64,000 nt of DNA. It comes from Thomasclavelia sp047249845 (GTDB taxonomy: Bacteria > Bacillota_I > Bacilli_A > Erysipelotrichales > Coprobacillaceae). The notes below the pieces were generated by a model. The model was not told where the DNA came from. It ran no database searches and saw only the letters and a program-made list of their open reading frames with translations. The stretch is taken from positions 1 to 64,000 of the forward strand of contig NZ_JBKTWO010000004.1 of the NCBI RefSeq assembly GCF_047249845.1. Direction: 5' to 3'. Position 1 is the stretch's first letter; every line of letters begins with the position of its first letter. A program made the position numbers and the translations under genes. Below, one piece after another: positions 18,601 through 26,964 of this stretch.

Positions 18601-19349
18601 TTTGTTTGTAAATTAAGCTTGATATTTTCATTTCCTTTGATTCCTTCTACCTCAAACTGTGCATCGGGTGTATAGATATAGCCGGCAAGTGTATATTTAA
18701 CAAAACCTAATTTTTCAAAAATATCATGGATCATATAAGAAATATCAATAATTGTCCCCGAACCAGTTCCCCCAGATACCCCAGCTACAATTATTACATC
18801 AACATTTCCCCCAAAACTATTAGCTTTAATAATAGCGTCATTGATTACTGTATAAAATTTTGTTCTAATACTATTATATACAATATCATTAACTAACATT
18901 GCTCTACCTATCTGACGTTTTTGCTGAGCACCATCGTTTTTTAAGGGTTTTCCAATTAAGCTTGGGTGTAACCAATTTTTGATATTTTGGGGAATTGACT
19001 CTTTGTGTAGTAATTTATGAATAATAGGATCATATAGTGCTAATATTTCATTAGTATCAATATTAGCATTAGGATTAGCATTTTTAGTACCATCACTTTT
19101 AATTTTAGAGATATTATTAGTTTCATTTACGTCTGTATCTAAAACTCTAAAGAAAACATTGTCTGAATCTCCTATTTCTTTTTCAAATTTACCTTTTAAC
19201 ATATTAACTGTTTTGTTACCTAATCCCCCTAAACCAATGATTATTGTTGGTGTGGGTTTAACATGAGATTTTTCTGAAACAAATGCAACTCCACTTTTGT
19301 TGAGTTCTAGATCTTTTAGTTTTTCTTTTTTATTTTGACTTAGTGGCAT
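15690..19349 (-). CDS. Large tubulin/FtsZ-like GTPase (Tubulin_2-type)
   Basis: The 1219-residue protein has an N-terminal tubulin-fold GTPase domain: the nucleotide loop IIIGLGGLGNKTVNML (about 36-51), the RQIGRAM segment (145-151) and the tubulin signature VAGVSGGTGSGTIID (188-202). About 900 residues follow that are mostly helical, with coiled-coil stretches. Bacterial proteins of this type are known bioinformatically from operons with vWA proteins and GTPases; they are much larger than FtsZ. It presumably polymerises or switches on GTP. The start MPLSQNKKEK follows GGAAAG. Neighbours are spaced 13 and 23 bp away. Confidence 0.8.
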   Translation of the reverse strand: MPLSQNKKEKLKDLELNKSGVAFVSEKSHVKPTPTIIIGLGGLGNKTVNMLKGKFEKEIGDSDNVFFRVLDTDVNETNNISKIKSDGTKNANPNANIDTNEILALYDPIIHKLLHKESIPQNIKNWLHPSLIGKPLKNDGAQQKRQIGRAMLVNDIVYNSIRTKFYTVINDAIIKANSFGGNVDVIIVAGVSGGTGSGTIIDISYMIHDIFEKLGFVKYTLAGYIYTPDAQFEVEGIKGNENIKLNLQTNGYAALKEIDYFMNVEETGSNYSLKLGVGEVDSNKNLFSTCTLVSGYSESGGINQLDVTMGRLTDQLMDMLTDISFVDTCGQPVQLAESILSNESALLNAWFINHPNRKDFHRYASYKYQVLGYNAIKIPREEILAYCVNKIYENVLKEFMNFKNIDQKMMDGVYSASSIDNIVSVRQYVVNLNPDDPIRRNIIIDDVIRKNMLKDNLMYGYNLAVNLASYYSQKLTGTYRNQFEARLFDELTKQVDIIFNTYGPYVALKAIKHQAVELTVGNPEEPFCGIEEQLLNLSNQFKKQAKKARNTFANGGQQKITELANKAIGLFAGKNEMNAYKEACAKLAVITEIDAYLYELIADGLHNISVEMNNLNNELFEVYTSVLTEIQRILNEDGQYFTKSNIETIGHTTTYSVNILASGQDKAKRLEKYLENFISQISVQELAQNFIKSMRDNREKWIAQKNEDNFDVVGEVRGLMDQCLIHNNMKTDIIEKFVTVAYNDQDITAKELDAIWSNNDSGSPKIEALTSAAREIYNALDSGAKTLAQSTGISFKEFTSQIYIGTLTDTPLLSNILSTMILEKGQTPVKSNAKNKFIVTQRYINLPMYILKGMKDFDKQYCSNATPGRHMDENMENWARFPNPYTIDSIAKDISAKNEAAKTIENYSDYKLLMEVKEAVDKGIDELHSIDLHVDVTTNLGVMKLMDIVKEPDETVFKDALYKHIKKKKDINLIEFMEAHGYIINPVLVNVGDTDIDLSIRDLDKDIKDEEIRKKYSDLPVSVADMYKWVRKSIKYMDIIEKNNPKFQKVKDMIIEIKREVDKKQRFINNVETFAFCLRAGLVKPKNPDQNNIWNYMSGKEPVTINLTTAKSFDRKYYLYNVFKKFVKMDTSRIESIKDQAIKLIESDNQVDYKSYIDHINMILSDEYLGDPFNWEEINDEAYSVGVADNYQISDINYEEPDPANDLQRFYKLLLTSMI

Positions 19350-19372
19350 ATTATTTTCTCACTTTCCTATTT

Positions 19373-21589
19373 TTAAAATGTAAGATCATCAAAATCTTCG
19401 AATGATTCATCTGCTTTTTTAGTCTGATTATCTTGTGTAAACATATCCATATTAGAATCAAATGACTCTTTTCCTCTTATAAAAGATGTGGAATAATGTC
19501 CAGTAATGCAAACTTCTAAACCCATATTATCTTTTACATAGAATGTAAAGTCTTTATCATTTTTCCAAACATCTTTTATCTTTTGACCATATTGCATGTT
19601 GCTTCCATAAGATATATTTGGATCGTTTATTTTGATTTTACAACCATGTCTTCCTAAATATGTTCCAATAAATTTGACTGCATCTAAAGCTTTTTTTATT
19701 TCTGTTTCTTCTTTAATTAAATTATATAATATTTCAGATTTATCATTTTTTGATTGATTATAGATATCTTTAGCATATTGCATTAATCCTGTTGATAAAG
19801 TTTTTTTAGATTTAAAAAACACATTGCTAGGATAGGTTTTTATGTCTGCAAATACCAATGTTCTAGTATCACTTTCAAGACTAATGCTATTAATAGTAAA
19901 TTTTCCTTTTATAATTCTAGATTTTCTTAAAATAATAATCACAATTAATAAAATAATTAAAACTGCAAGAATCGGTAAAGACATATAGAAGGCTAATAAA
20001 ACTTTATCCGTTACTTTAACTGCAAATGAAGTATCAACACGATTACCTAAATTATCCTCATAAGTTACTGTTACATTAGCAGAGCCCCAATCATTTCCAA
20101 TCATTTCTAAACCTTTATCAGTTAGCTTTACAGCTACATTATCATTATTTGATATAGCGTCAACGACTTTAAAGCCTACATGATCCGGATCTTCAATCAC
20201 ATTTTTCAAAGTACTCACTGATATCGTTTTCGATACTGATTGTTTAAAGGTTTTATCAAGTACTTGTTTACCAATTTTATTAGCTGCTTTATTGTTTATT
20301 GTGATTGGCTGCTGGTTAGTTATGATTTCAAAACTATCAACTAATTTAAAAGACTCGGATTCAACACTTATTTCAACACTATATGTAGCCACATGGTCAA
20401 ATTTAACTTTCCCTGTTAAATAACCATCAAGATAATTTAATTTAACTTCTTTACTTTCTTTCGTATCTTTAGCAGTAATGATTGCAACAGCATTTAAATT
20501 TGCATATGTTTTTGATGTTACAACATCTTTATTATCTTGTTGGATAATCGATTTTATTGTAGCTTCTTGACCGTTATTTAACTCTTTGATTTCTTTTCCT
20601 TTACTATCTAGAATACTGCTTTTTAAAGTATATTCATAGTAAGGAATATACTTAGCAATGATTTTAGCCGGATCACTTGTTTTAATTGTATATACTCCAG
20701 TTTCTGGTTCATATAACTTGATAACAGCACTATATTTGTACTTAAACAATTTAGCATTACTATTTTTAAAACTGATTTCTTTTCCGTCTGGACCAATTAA
20801 TTTAATCTTATTATCAGAGATTTCTTTATCACTAATAATATTAATATTTGCTTCTTTGACATTTGGAGCAATCTCAATTTTATTATCTACAATTGAAACT
20901 ATTTTTGATTCCATCAATTCAGCAATTACAAGATTGAAATAATCATTAATAGACTTTGCGTCTGTTTTAGTAGTGATACGATTTGCTGAATCCGCGATAG
21001 CAACACTGTCTAATTTTTGATAGGGAGTATCGCTAATATTAGCCATTTCACTACCATAACCAATACAATATATTTGAATTCCGGTATTTTTAGCGATAAC
21101 TAGAGCATCACTTAATCGCTCGTCACTTTCTTTTTCTTTACCTTTTTCATAACCAAAGTCATTTTTACCATCAGAAAAAACTAAAATAGCATGAGTTCTT
21201 CCATCATTTTCATCAAACATTTCAACAGCATCACTCACAGCATTTCCTAAATCTGTATCACCAGTATATTCAACACCATCGATCCATTCAGTTGCTGATT
21301 TTGTCTGCTTTTCATTTGAAAGGCTTGTAAGTCTATCTTTCCATTTTGCACGACTGCGATTGAATGTTATTACATTAGCCCGACTATTAGAGGGCATCAT
21401 GGTAATTAATGTCTTAGCAGCCTCTTTCATTAAACCATCAGGATCATTTTTCTTCATCGACCCTGATTGATCTAGTACTAAAACAACATCTAGCTGCTTA
21501 TTTACTATATCCTGGAATGCCAAGATAGGATAAATTGTCATTGATAATATCATAGAAACTATCAAAAATATGCTTATTTTCTTTTTCAC
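19373..21589 (-). CDS. Secreted, membrane-anchored von Willebrand factor A protein
   Basis: The 738-residue protein has a signal peptide (residues 1-24). Its vWA domain has an intact MIDAS (DQSGS at 40-44, then TGDTDLG and FSDGKND). About 250 residues of Ig-like extracytoplasmic sequence follow, then one transmembrane helix (around 530-555, LPILAVLIILLIVIIIL) and a roughly 180-residue cytoplasmic C-domain. The topology places a metal-dependent ligand-binding domain outside and a signalling domain inside, facing the tubulin-like and GTPase partners encoded around it. Confidence 0.85.
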   Translation of the reverse strand: MKKKISIFLIVSMILSMTIYPILAFQDIVNKQLDVVLVLDQSGSMKKNDPDGLMKEAAKTLITMMPSNSRANVITFNRSRAKWKDRLTSLSNEKQTKSATEWIDGVEYTGDTDLGNAVSDAVEMFDENDGRTHAILVFSDGKNDFGYEKGKEKESDERLSDALVIAKNTGIQIYCIGYGSEMANISDTPYQKLDSVAIADSANRITTKTDAKSINDYFNLVIAELMESKIVSIVDNKIEIAPNVKEANINIISDKEISDNKIKLIGPDGKEISFKNSNAKLFKYKYSAVIKLYEPETGVYTIKTSDPAKIIAKYIPYYEYTLKSSILDSKGKEIKELNNGQEATIKSIIQQDNKDVVTSKTYANLNAVAIITAKDTKESKEVKLNYLDGYLTGKVKFDHVATYSVEISVESESFKLVDSFEIITNQQPITINNKAANKIGKQVLDKTFKQSVSKTISVSTLKNVIEDPDHVGFKVVDAISNNDNVAVKLTDKGLEMIGNDWGSANVTVTYEDNLGNRVDTSFAVKVTDKVLLAFYMSLPILAVLIILLIVIIILRKSRIIKGKFTINSISLESDTRTLVFADIKTYPSNVFFKSKKTLSTGLMQYAKDIYNQSKNDKSEILYNLIKEETEIKKALDAVKFIGTYLGRHGCKIKINDPNISYGSNMQYGQKIKDVWKNDKDFTFYVKDNMGLEVCITGHYSTSFIRGKESFDSNMDMFTQDNQTKKADESFEDFDDLTF

Positions 21590-21600
21590 TTTTTTCCCTC

Positions 21601-22746
21601 CTATCTTATATATTTAATGATCATTGTCGTATTACAAATTGCCTCAATAAAAATTAAGAGTAATAATAATTTAAGATATTGTTTTTTCAGTGGGGTTTTA
21701 TAAAATCTAACATAGGGAAGATTAACATCAATGATACCCTTCTTTTTTCTTAACTTTCCTTTACCTGCTCTTTCAATTCTAATTTCATAAAAATTATATT
21801 TGCGACTAACCTTTTTGATCAAAGGTATATAAATATTTTTACGGTGCTTAACCTTTGCAATTTGTTGTGGTAAAGATTGTTCTTTACTTTTACGCCAATC
21901 ATCACAAAACTGCTCATATAAAGTTAAAACTTTGTTATGATGCTTATAAACATGATCATATTTTATTTTTACAAAAATCAAATAATACAGACCATATATA
22001 TAATAGCAATCTAAATAGATAAAATACCCAATCAACAAAAGTACAGCTATTCCTAAATAGCTATGACCACTAAATACTTGACTAGCAGAATACATAGCTT
22101 CAGGATCATTTGAAAAAAACTGCCAAATATGAGTTATGATATTATAAAATTGTGCTTCATGCATAATTTTAAATAATAGAAAGTTATAAATAATAAATTG
22201 GATACTCGTTTTAATAAGATGATATGATGCACCATTGTTTACTGTTTGATAACGATTAATTGCGTCACAAACGCCATTTTGCCAATACTTTAAATAATGA
22301 TTTTGTAATGCTTCAAAATTTTCAACTACTTTTTTTTGATTATCAGATAGTTTATTATCAAAACGAATCTTTGCTTGCTTTACATCATGTTCAATAGGAT
22401 TATCTAAAATATACTGATATGGAACGGTATAACAGTTTCTTTCTTTATCCCAAACTTTAATAAAATAATAGTTAATATTTCCAGTTTCTACACCTTTATT
22501 TTTAGCTTCTAATACATCATATTGATAATTAAAAGGATTGTTTTCAAACAATTTAATTAATTCACTATATTCATTTATCAAATCATAATAAAATATATTT
22601 TTCTTTTTAATCTTATACAATAACGATTCCAACAATTCTTGAGCTTTAAGAGAATTAAATTGATAATCATCACAATGACTTAAAAACCACTCTATATGCT
22701 TTAAATCTTTTAAATCATTCAATGAGACCTCATATAAATATTCCAT
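21601..22746 (-). CDS. Multi-pass membrane protein of the GTPase/tubulin operon
   Basis: The 381-residue protein has a roughly 180-residue cytoplasmic N-terminal region, helices near residues 190-215 and 235-275 and a final C-terminal helix (LKLLLLLIFIEAICNTTMIIKY). A basic loop lies before the last helix (RAGKGKLRKKKG). No enzyme motif is visible. It starts 13 bp after the GAP1-like gene. It probably forms the membrane platform for the cytosolic GTPases. Family unknown to me. Confidence 0.65.
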   Translation of the reverse strand: MEYLYEVSLNDLKDLKHIEWFLSHCDDYQFNSLKAQELLESLLYKIKKKNIFYYDLINEYSELIKLFENNPFNYQYDVLEAKNKGVETGNINYYFIKVWDKERNCYTVPYQYILDNPIEHDVKQAKIRFDNKLSDNQKKVVENFEALQNHYLKYWQNGVCDAINRYQTVNNGASYHLIKTSIQFIIYNFLLFKIMHEAQFYNIITHIWQFFSNDPEAMYSASQVFSGHSYLGIAVLLLIGYFIYLDCYYIYGLYYLIFVKIKYDHVYKHHNKVLTLYEQFCDDWRKSKEQSLPQQIAKVKHRKNIYIPLIKKVSRKYNFYEIRIERAGKGKLRKKKGIIDVNLPYVRFYKTPLKKQYLKLLLLLIFIEAICNTTMIIKYIR

Positions 22747-22759
22747 TACTAATCCCTCA

Positions 22760-24925
22760 CTATTTAAAGAAGCCTCCTAAACCTTTTTTCTTAGTTTTAC
22801 ATTGTTTTACAAATAAGCAAACTTCTTCATTTTCATCATCTTTATATAACTCAACAATTTCTTTAATATTTTCTGGAGCTTTAATTTGCAGCTCTTTAGC
22901 TACATACGATCCAGAAATTTCAATTGGCTGGAATTCCTTAAAATAATAATCTAATACCCTTTTAATATGACGATCACCTATATCAAGCAAATATTTAAAA
23001 TGTTGAACTGATAGTAATTTTAAAGCATATAAATATTCTATATTATCTTTAACAACTAATGATATCTTTGTTGGAAACAAAACAAATTCTAAAATCATTT
23101 CCAATTCTGTTGCTAACATTTTTTTTCTATTCATCCCAAATAATACTTCAATTTTATCTTCTGTTTTTAAAAAACCTTGAAAATAGTATTTTTGTAATAT
23201 TTTATAACTACTTAAAACATCTGTTTTATTAGTTATCGTAAATATTCTAGCTTTTCTTTCTTCCAACAAAATATTAAGTTTAGATTGAATCAATGTTTTA
23301 GATTCTTGATAAACTTTACTATCTAAATCATTTTTGATTTCATCAATGAAATGTTCATATTCAACTAATTCCCTTTGTGATAAAGTCTCTTTGTTTAAAC
23401 AATCAGTAAGCCGTTTCTCAAGATAAGAATTCAATATATTTGTATTTTCAATAAAAATAATTTCTTTTTTTAAAGATAATATTTTTATATAGAACTCTTT
23501 TAAAGAAAGTTTTTGTAAATTTTTAAATGTAGTTATAGTTTGCTTTGCTTCCTCATTAATAAACTGTGTTAATTTAATCTCTATTTTATTTAATAAAATA
23601 TTTATGTTTTTAATAATTTCTATTAATAATAATTTTATTTGTTGTGAACCAATATCAACCTTTTCTAAACTATTGACTTCAGTCTCAAGAATTTTTTTAT
23701 ATGTAATAATATCTTTAGCTTCATTATAATTTAAATTCCTGATTTTACATTTTAATTGGCTTTCATACCATTGATAAAATCTTATTTTATCAATACAAAT
23801 ATCATCCAAGTAATCAGCAAAACGAATTACTTTTATTGCCTTAGAAGATAAGCTATCAATTTTTTCATTATACAAATTAAGTACTTTATCAAATAAGTAG
23901 TCATTATAATATTCATTGCTAACTTTAGCCTGAATAATTTCAATCATCAATTCATATAAAGGCCCTTTTCTAAAACTATTTTGGTCAACATAAGCAATCC
24001 ATTCTGGCAATAGTTTTTCCTGGACTCCATGCTGCCATTTTTCTAAATTAGAGAAATATGTAACACAATCATCAATTTTTAAACGACCGTTTTTAGCAAG
24101 TTTACTTAGATTTTCAAAATGTGCAAGACGTTCTTTTTGACCTAGTGAAGATACTAAATATGTTGCATAATTAAGATATTTACTATCAACAGTATTAGTA
24201 AGAGCTGCTATGTCTATAGCATCTAATTTTATAAATGTATTATCAATATTTCTTAACTCATCAAGAGCATATAAAACAAATGAAACACGCCCACTTTCAT
24301 TTACTCCTTCTTTTCCATAAGTTACAAAACCATGTCTTTTTCTGAGTTCATAAGGTAAATAGTGATAAATTGAAGCTAAGATTTCTCTTGAACGGTGATT
24401 ATATTCGTCTCCTTTAACATCAACAATGATTTTAGTTTTTTTATTACTTTTAACATTATTCATAAAAGTTGCTAGAATGGTGATTAACTGCTCATCATTT
24501 AAACTAACACTATTTAAAGGAATACTTGTAAATTGATAATTATCTATACTGTGTTGATAATAATTATTTATTTCGTGATCTTTAATAAAATTATAATTAA
24601 ATATTTCAAAAAAATGCTCTTTAAAAAAATCCTCATCAACATCCTTAATTAAAGTATGAAAATAATAACTAGGTGTCGTAAGCGTACTCATATGTCCTGC
24701 TTTACTAACGATTAAATGATTCTTTGACAACTCATTATTTAAATTGCTTACTACATAAGTTAGTGCTTCAGGTTCATTGGCAATTGAAGAGTATGCTTCA
24801 CTGCAGCTAACAAAATCATATTTTAAATAGGTTTCTAATAACACCTTTTCTACACTGGTACTTAAAGCTAAAGATTTACTAATTGTCCGATAATTAATAC
24901 CATCATTTGCGTATAATAACTGCAT
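22760..24925 (-). CDS. GTPase-associated protein 1-like (GAP1) protein
   Basis: The 721-residue protein begins MQLLYANDGINYRTISKSL and has the N-terminal layout of the GAP1-N domain: a QLLYA-type opening, a short segment about SCSEAYSSI, then strands with an FHTL element where the domain normally has a conserved histidine. Long helical middle and C-terminal regions follow. In published comparative genomics such proteins occur next to double-GTPase genes in conflict-type operons. It starts 4 bp after the upstream GTPase stop codon, so translational coupling to the GTPase is likely. The assignment rests on pattern and context. Confidence 0.6.
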   Translation of the reverse strand: MQLLYANDGINYRTISKSLALSTSVEKVLLETYLKYDFVSCSEAYSSIANEPEALTYVVSNLNNELSKNHLIVSKAGHMSTLTTPSYYFHTLIKDVDEDFFKEHFFEIFNYNFIKDHEINNYYQHSIDNYQFTSIPLNSVSLNDEQLITILATFMNNVKSNKKTKIIVDVKGDEYNHRSREILASIYHYLPYELRKRHGFVTYGKEGVNESGRVSFVLYALDELRNIDNTFIKLDAIDIAALTNTVDSKYLNYATYLVSSLGQKERLAHFENLSKLAKNGRLKIDDCVTYFSNLEKWQHGVQEKLLPEWIAYVDQNSFRKGPLYELMIEIIQAKVSNEYYNDYLFDKVLNLYNEKIDSLSSKAIKVIRFADYLDDICIDKIRFYQWYESQLKCKIRNLNYNEAKDIITYKKILETEVNSLEKVDIGSQQIKLLLIEIIKNINILLNKIEIKLTQFINEEAKQTITTFKNLQKLSLKEFYIKILSLKKEIIFIENTNILNSYLEKRLTDCLNKETLSQRELVEYEHFIDEIKNDLDSKVYQESKTLIQSKLNILLEERKARIFTITNKTDVLSSYKILQKYYFQGFLKTEDKIEVLFGMNRKKMLATELEMILEFVLFPTKISLVVKDNIEYLYALKLLSVQHFKYLLDIGDRHIKRVLDYYFKEFQPIEISGSYVAKELQIKAPENIKEIVELYKDDENEEVCLFVKQCKTKKKGLGGFFK

Positions 24926-24929
24926 TTTA

Positions 24930-26654
24930 TTACCTCCTATCTTTAACTTGATTAGGATAATAGAAAATTTTATGATTTTCTTCAGCTTTAACTAATACAT
25001 TTTCAAGCTCTTGATAAGTTTCTATTTTTAGACCAAACATTTTTTTACGTTGTTTTAATACTAATTCCTCTTTATATACAGGAATAATTCCTAACACTGC
25101 CAATGTCCATAAAAATGGTCCTTCAATCATTGACGGTGTTGGCAAATTACTATTATTATCTTTATCAGCAAAAGGATTATCTACTGAAAAACCATAAGAA
25201 GCAACTGCTAAAGGTGTAAAACTACCAAATATATTTTCAATAGTAGCAGGAATAGCTGGAGTTAAATTTAAATAATTAAATGATCTTTCAATAAACCAAC
25301 GCATATTGTCATAAAACAATTCGCCTTTATCATTGACCCATGGTGATTGAATATTTTTTTGCTTTAAATACTGTATCGGATAATTTGATGAGATAAAAGG
25401 ATTAAAACCGGGATTAAAAATACCATATTCCTCAGTAGCTTCATCACTTCGGGTAATTAATACTGCAGTTGGTATCTTCTTAGTCATTTGGATTGCCTGC
25501 ATCGTTTTTTCAATATTAGCAAAAGCTTCCATAATATTAATATTTACTTGATCAGCTGTTGCTACAATATGTTTTTTAGCAATTTGTGAAGGAGCAATAC
25601 AAAGCCAGATCATATCTGCTGATTTAATAATTTCTCTTTGAGCAGTTATGAAATCAGCACCTGATTCATCACCAATTGCATCATCATAAACTTCTCCAGG
25701 CATGTCGATAAATGTAAAAATATAATTTTTACCATTATTTACTTTAAAAGTCATTGAAAACAACGGTACTGCTTCTTTATTATCAGCAGAAGTATCTCTA
25801 ATTACTGGGGTTTTATTTATTTTTTTACCGTATACATATGGTTCTAATAAATCTGCTTTAAATGCTTTCCAGCCATCACCAGAATAAGCAATATTAATTA
25901 ATACGTCCTGGTCATAGCCTAAACAATCTACCCCATCACCTTCACGCATGATGCTTGCAAGTAATGCTGCTAAATAAGCAGTTTTTCCAACTCGGGCAGT
26001 TCCAGCTAATCCAATTATAATTTCTTTATATCTTCCTGAATGTCCGTATAGTTCTTTTCCACAAGGGAAACCATCTTTTCCTTTACAAACAAATTTAGAG
26101 ATATTCTTAGTTTTTTTATCATCAAATTTAACTTCTAATTTATTTGCAAAAGTATTTCCCTGATCATCATTTTGCATTTTCACAATCACATCAAAAGCAA
26201 CGATTCTTGCTCCTTTATTATTATTAACACGATAAGCTACTTCTTGTATTTTCTCTGCCAATTCATCAAGATCAGTTTCTTTAGATTTAGCCATAAAATA
26301 AGTTAAATTTTCATATTCAATTCCAATATTATTAGCTAAAACATTTATCGTTGTTTGTGGTGTATTTGCAATTTTAATTAATTGTTCGCCTAGTTTATCA
26401 GTCGTAAAAATAAAAGTACCTTTATATGTATCTTCACTTGTCCTTGCAAAATCATATTCATTTATTAAGTCTTCTAAAGTTAAATATAAACACAAATTTA
26501 ATCCTGTTAGATCAAACCATTCTTCACTAGCTCCAAAATGTCGGTTTTTCATTTTTTCTAGTGCAATATTAATAAGATCACCAAAATCAAATGCCAACTG
26601 ACTTGCATCCATTACTTTCCCGCATCTTGAACAATGTACCTTATGTAGTGCCAT
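24930..26654 (-). CDS. TRAFAC-type P-loop GTPase with split zinc ribbon (GTPase B)
   Basis: The 574-residue protein opens with a zinc-knuckle half (CSRC at 8-11) and carries the other half (CKGKDGFPC) at 190-198, with a helical domain inserted between. The P-loop GTARVGKT is at 218-225, the Walker B/G3 region FTFIDMPGE at about 313-321 and a G4-like TRSD at 401-404. The C-terminus resembles that of the other GTPase in the operon. The DxPG motif marks the TRAFAC/double-GTPase group associated with GAP1 proteins. Likely cytosolic, membrane-recruited switch. A GGAGGTAAAAC site precedes the ATG. Confidence 0.8.
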   Translation of the reverse strand: MALHKVHCSRCGKVMDASQLAFDFGDLINIALEKMKNRHFGASEEWFDLTGLNLCLYLTLEDLINEYDFARTSEDTYKGTFIFTTDKLGEQLIKIANTPQTTINVLANNIGIEYENLTYFMAKSKETDLDELAEKIQEVAYRVNNNKGARIVAFDVIVKMQNDDQGNTFANKLEVKFDDKKTKNISKFVCKGKDGFPCGKELYGHSGRYKEIIIGLAGTARVGKTAYLAALLASIMREGDGVDCLGYDQDVLINIAYSGDGWKAFKADLLEPYVYGKKINKTPVIRDTSADNKEAVPLFSMTFKVNNGKNYIFTFIDMPGEVYDDAIGDESGADFITAQREIIKSADMIWLCIAPSQIAKKHIVATADQVNINIMEAFANIEKTMQAIQMTKKIPTAVLITRSDEATEEYGIFNPGFNPFISSNYPIQYLKQKNIQSPWVNDKGELFYDNMRWFIERSFNYLNLTPAIPATIENIFGSFTPLAVASYGFSVDNPFADKDNNSNLPTPSMIEGPFLWTLAVLGIIPVYKEELVLKQRKKMFGLKIETYQELENVLVKAEENHKIFYYPNQVKDRR

Positions 26655-26711
26655 AGTTTTACCTCCTTGATTATTGTAGTAAATATTACTGCTTAATATA
26701 TGTTGAATTAT

Positions 26712-26954
26712 CTAAAAATTTCCGAAAATTTTTCTAAATATGTCTGCAATATTGGTAATCAGATCATTTATAAAAATTAAAATATCATTTAGTAAATTTC
26801 CAATCACAGGCACCATTCTAAAGCCTTCCATACTTATTTTGTAGGCGATGTATAATAAAACAACTGTAACTATAATAGCGATTATTTTAAAAATAGGGTC
26901 ATAATTGATTTTTTTTAATTCTTGAGCTTTGATTATCTCTTTGATTGAATCCAT
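26712..26954 (-). CDS. Small single-pass membrane protein between the two GTPases
   Basis: An 80-residue protein starting MDSIKEIIKAQEL, with a transmembrane helix at about 26-44 (FKIIAIIVTVVLLYIAY) and an amphipathic Ile/Asn-rich C-terminus that could lie along the membrane. The start is fixed by AAGGAGAAGAGT immediately upstream; the longer frame overlaps the preceding gene without a ribosome binding site. Its place between the two GTPases suggests a membrane anchor or effector peptide. Confidence 0.65.
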   Translation of the reverse strand: MDSIKEIIKAQELKKINYDPIFKIIAIIVTVVLLYIAYKISMEGFRMVPVIGNLLNDILIFINDLITNIADIFRKIFGNF

Positions 26955-26964
26955 ACTCTTCTCC

